This document shows positions 61,771-64,000 of a stretch of 64,000 nucleotides of DNA, one piece after another; position 1 is the stretch's first letter; the number at the start of each line of letters is the position of its first letter. A program made the translations under genes and the position numbers. The notes beneath the pieces are model-generated. The model saw only the letters and a program-made list of their open reading frames with translations. It did no database searches and had not been told where the DNA came from. Origin of the DNA: Nonomuraea sp. NEAU-A123 (GTDB lineage Bacteria; Actinomycetota; Actinomycetes; Streptosporangiales; Streptosporangiaceae); NCBI RefSeq assembly GCF_018603905.1, contig NZ_JAHFZZ010000010.1, positions 124,001-188,000 of the forward strand. The letters run 5' to 3'.

Positions 61771-62463
61771 TCACCCAACGGAAGAGTCGAAGCCTGACGG
61801 CCCGAGTTTTCTCTCCAAGATTCTAACGATCTTGCCGGATTCGTCGTTCGGGCCAGGGACGTAGTACGGCTTCCCGTCGCGGCCGAAAGTGATCGCCGAC
61901 GGGCCGCCCTCCCAGGTGCCCAGGACGTGGGAGGCCGAGTCGAAGGTCACGAACGGCTCCAGGTCCATCGTGCGGGCATAGTCGACCGCGCCGAACACGA
62001 GATGCTGAGCCAGCTCGATCGGCGCCTCCTGCCAGCCCACGTAGTCGCTGAAGAAGTATTCGCGAAAGCGACTGAGCTGCCGGTCGTCGATGATGTCCGG
62101 CCCGATCAGGTCCTTGACGCCGGTGCAGTAGACGTCGGCCAGGTAGCCGCAGACCGTCATCCGGTCCCAGGTGTGGCGCCGGGCCACCAGCACGGACACC
62201 CTGCCGTCCAGCCCTTCGGCCGACGGCTTCTCGTCGGTCCAGTCGCGGGCGGGGTCGATGGTGAGGCCGGTGCTCCAGCCGACGTTGATCCAGCAGCCGG
62301 CCACCTCGGGCTCCCCCGCCGCCGCGCTGCCCTCGGCCGCCACCGCGCGTACGAGCGGCGCCACCACCGACGGCGACACGCCCAGCGTGCGGGCGATCTC
62401 CTTCGGAGACCGGCCTTCGGCTCGCAGCTCGCGTACCCGGTTCTTCAGTTCTGCGCTGTCCAC
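61771..62463 (-). CDS. helix-turn-helix protein of unknown function
   Basis: 230 residues. An N-terminal resolvase-like HTH (RSPKEIARTLGVSPSVVAPLV, about 18-38) precedes a globular domain of about 175 residues. That domain has VSVLVARRHTWDRMTVCGYLADVYCTGVKDL and a PIELAQHLVFGAVDYARTM helix. The second domain is one I recall only as conserved hypothetical. Full role unknown; it could be a regulator or a small enzyme. GTG start at 62463, just upstream of the esterase gene on the opposite strand. Confidence 0.75.
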   Translation of the reverse strand: MDSAELKNRVRELRAEGRSPKEIARTLGVSPSVVAPLVRAVAAEGSAAAGEPEVAGCWINVGWSTGLTIDPARDWTDEKPSAEGLDGRVSVLVARRHTWDRMTVCGYLADVYCTGVKDLIGPDIIDDRQLSRFREYFFSDYVGWQEAPIELAQHLVFGAVDYARTMDLEPFVTFDSASHVLGTWEGGPSAITFGRDGKPYYVPGPNDESGKIVRILERKLGPSGFDSSVG

Positions 62464-62571
62464 GGACGAAGCCTAGCGACTCCCGACGCCCCGGACGGCC
62501 GCGCGCCGCCGGGGCGGAGATGGCAGGCTGATCTCACGAGTCCATGCGGGGTCGAGAACGGGAGAAAATCC

Positions 62572-63606
62572 ATGCTGCCCTGGTCCGACGAGCTCGCCGG
62601 CCGCCTCGACCCCAACGTCATCGACAGCGAGCTGCTGCGCGGCAACCCCCTCGGGGACCCGCACGAGCGGCCCCTGTACGTGTACGTCCCTCCGGGGTAC
62701 GACGACCACCCCGACCGGCGCTACCCGACCATCTACGTGCTGCAGGGCTACACCGGGCATGTCGCCATGTGGTTCAACCGGACGCCGTTCCGCCGGACGT
62801 ATCCGGAGCTGGCGGACGGCGTGTTCGCGGCCGGTGACGTGCCGCCCGCGATCGTCGTGTACGTCGACGCGTGGACCTCGCTGGCTGGCAGCCAGTACCT
62901 CGACTCGCCCGCGACCGGCCGCTACCACTCCTACCTGTGCGACGAGGTCGTGCCGTGGGTGGACGCCCGCTACCGCACGCTGGCCGGCCGCGACCACCGG
63001 GCGGTCACCGGCAAGTCCAGCGGGGGCGGCGGGGCGATGGTCACCGCCATGCTGCGGCCGGACGTGTTCGGGGCGCTGGCCACTCATGCGGGCGACTCGC
63101 TGTTCGACGTCAGCGTCCGTGCCATGTTGCCGCCGGTCGTGCGGCTGTTGCGTGACATGTACGGCGGTTCGTACGACAAGTTCCTGGCCGACTTCCGCAG
63201 CAGGATCGCCGGGACCAGGGAAGGCGACCTCGAACTGCTGGAGATGTACGCCTACGCGGCGGCGTACTCGGCCGACGCGGACGGCACGGTACGTCTGCCG
63301 TTCGACGACACGGGCGCCGTCATACCCGAGGTGTGGGAGCGCTGGCTGGCCCGCGACCCGGTGGTGATGGCGACCCGGCCCGGGTACGCCGAAGCGTTGC
63401 GGTCGATGCGGGCGATCTGGGTCGACGCGGGCACCAAGGACGAGTACTACCTGGACTTCGGCGCCACGGCGTTCCGGCGGGCGCTGGAGGCGGCGGGGGT
63501 GCCGGACGAGCGGATCTACTTCGAACTCTTCGACGCCGGGCACGGCGCGATCGAGTATCGCTACCCGCTGGCCCTGGCCTGGCTGAGCCGCCGCCTCTCG
63601 CCTTAA
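62572..63606 (+). CDS. alpha/beta hydrolase, esterase D/enterochelin esterase-like
   Basis: 344 residues. RRYPTIYVLQGYTG supplies the oxyanion region, AVTGKSSGGGGAM the nucleophile Ser in GKSSGG, and ELFDAGHGAIEYRYPLALAWL the terminal His. This pattern fits the esterase D-like (Fes/S-formylglutathione hydrolase) fold. No signal peptide. GGAGAAAA precedes the ATG. It is divergent from the HTH gene by 108 bp. Confidence 0.88.
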   Translation: MLPWSDELAGRLDPNVIDSELLRGNPLGDPHERPLYVYVPPGYDDHPDRRYPTIYVLQGYTGHVAMWFNRTPFRRTYPELADGVFAAGDVPPAIVVYVDAWTSLAGSQYLDSPATGRYHSYLCDEVVPWVDARYRTLAGRDHRAVTGKSSGGGGAMVTAMLRPDVFGALATHAGDSLFDVSVRAMLPPVVRLLRDMYGGSYDKFLADFRSRIAGTREGDLELLEMYAYAAAYSADADGTVRLPFDDTGAVIPEVWERWLARDPVVMATRPGYAEALRSMRAIWVDAGTKDEYYLDFGATAFRRALEAAGVPDERIYFELFDAGHGAIEYRYPLALAWLSRRLSP

Positions 63607-63685
63607 GACCGCTTGAAGGAGATCGTAAGTACCGACCGGCATCGTGGATCTCGTCGGAAGCTGAACCGCGGAGAAGGGCACCACG

Positions 63686-63811
63686 ATGAGCCAGACCGCC
63701 GAGATCGAGATCACCCGGATCTACGACGCCTCCCGCGAGCAGGTGTACGCCGCCTGGACCCGTCCCGAAGAGTTCTCCCAGTGGTTCCGAGCACCTCACC
63801 CGGGCGTGACC
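63686..63811 (+). pseudogene. truncated SRPBCC/AHSA1-like gene
   Basis: MSQTAEIEITRIYDASREQVYAAWTRPEEFSQWFRAPHPGVT is the first third of an AHSA1-type SRPBCC protein (normally about 150 residues). A good GGAGAAGG ribosome-binding site precedes it. After that the frame runs antisense through the end of the next gene and no family sequence follows, so the 3' two-thirds are missing. Confidence 0.6.
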
Positions 63812-63825
63812 CGGACCCACACGCG

Positions 63826-64000
63826 TCAGGCCAGGCCGGCCGCGTCGTCGAGCTTCAGTCTGCCGCCCCGCTCGTACGCGGCGCCGAACTCCGCCTCGCC
63901 CAGCGCCTCCACGGCCGCCCCGGTGACCCGCGTGATCTCGGCCAGTTCCGACGGAGCGGCGGGCGTCTGGTTGTGTTCGCGGACTCCCGCCGCCAGCCCC
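63826..64000 (-). CDS. 3' end of a probable LuxR/AfsR-type regulator (partial)
   Basis: The minus strand from the window edge reads GLAAGVREHNQTPAAP, then ITRVTGAAVEALGEAEFGAAYERGGRLKLDDAAGLA and TGA (63826-63828). This is like the C-terminus of large ATPase/TPR transcription regulators, in which FxxAYxxGRxLxLDDAxAxA is common. Only 58 residues lie in the window, so the assignment is tentative. Confidence 0.5.
   Translation of the reverse strand, partial: GLAAGVREHNQTPAAPSELAEITRVTGAAVEALGEAEFGAAYERGGRLKLDDAAGLA

Noticed and set aside
1..64000. tRNA, rRNA, CRISPR arrays, prophage or replication origin
   Set aside because: I looked on both strands and saw no cloverleaf end, spaced repeat array, phage structural gene or DnaA-box cluster; a covariance or repeat search was not possible here.

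Overview
The window is about 70% GC, with GC-rich third codon positions, many GTG starts, 4-nt translational overlaps, an Lsr2 gene, an ECF41-type sigma factor, type B L31 under a Zur-like box, and several small proteins typical of filamentous actinomycetes. I infer a Streptosporangiales-like actinomycete (Nonomuraea or a relative). That placement rests on gene style, not on a marker gene.

Layout. 1-4.2 kb: rpmE2 (L31 type B), an SDR, an MFS exporter and recQ. 4.6-9.8 kb: an NADH-dehydrogenase-like flavoprotein with its ECF41 sigma factor, an ArsR-type regulator, a maleylpyruvate-isomerase-like protein and a secreted hydrolase. 10-12.4 kb: a YtrA-type GntR regulator with an ABC exporter. 12.5-18.1 kb: mixed hydrolases, an XRE regulator, an SDR and a lipoprotein.

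18.2-43.4 kb is the centre of interest, a probable nonribosomal peptide biosynthetic region. A tightly coupled sugar operon comes first: epimerase, PIG-L deacetylase, formyltransferase, and a glycosyltransferase-like/SDR fusion. It converges on an opposite-strand trio: an acyl carrier protein, a stand-alone condensation protein, and a dimethylformamidase-like protein with a propeller-like tail. Reading rightward from a good sigma70-type promoter are a stand-alone adenylating enzyme, a C-T protein, a C-A-T-C-A-T synthetase and a C-A-T-TE synthetase fused to a complete MFS exporter. My reading of the specificity residues gives Gly, then a probably basic residue, then Cys. The thioesterase has Cys where Ser is usual. 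E2, E1beta and E1alpha subunits of a 2-oxoacid dehydrogenase-like complex converge on the synthetase and overlap its 3' end by 27 bp. A plausible product is an acylated, amino-sugar-decorated Gly-(basic)-Cys peptide that is released and exported by one polypeptide. The product itself is inference.

43.4-51.8 kb: a small membrane protein, a lipoprotein hydrolase with a second ABC exporter and a divergent two-component system. An alkylation-repair run follows (Ogt, 2OG-Fe(II) oxygenase, Ada-N-like protein, AlkB). 51.8-58.2 kb is a rearranged stretch with a truncated anti-sigma ATPase, a C45 acyltransferase-like protein, a decayed IS256-type transposase, a LacI regulator, a quinone oxidoreductase, a TetR lacking its first helix and a 5'-truncated LysE gene. 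58.2-64 kb: inorganic pyrophosphatase, an AI-2E family membrane protein, lsr2, an HTH protein, an esterase, a truncated SRPBCC gene and the 3' end of a probable large regulator. I saw no tRNA, rRNA, CRISPR array or origin.
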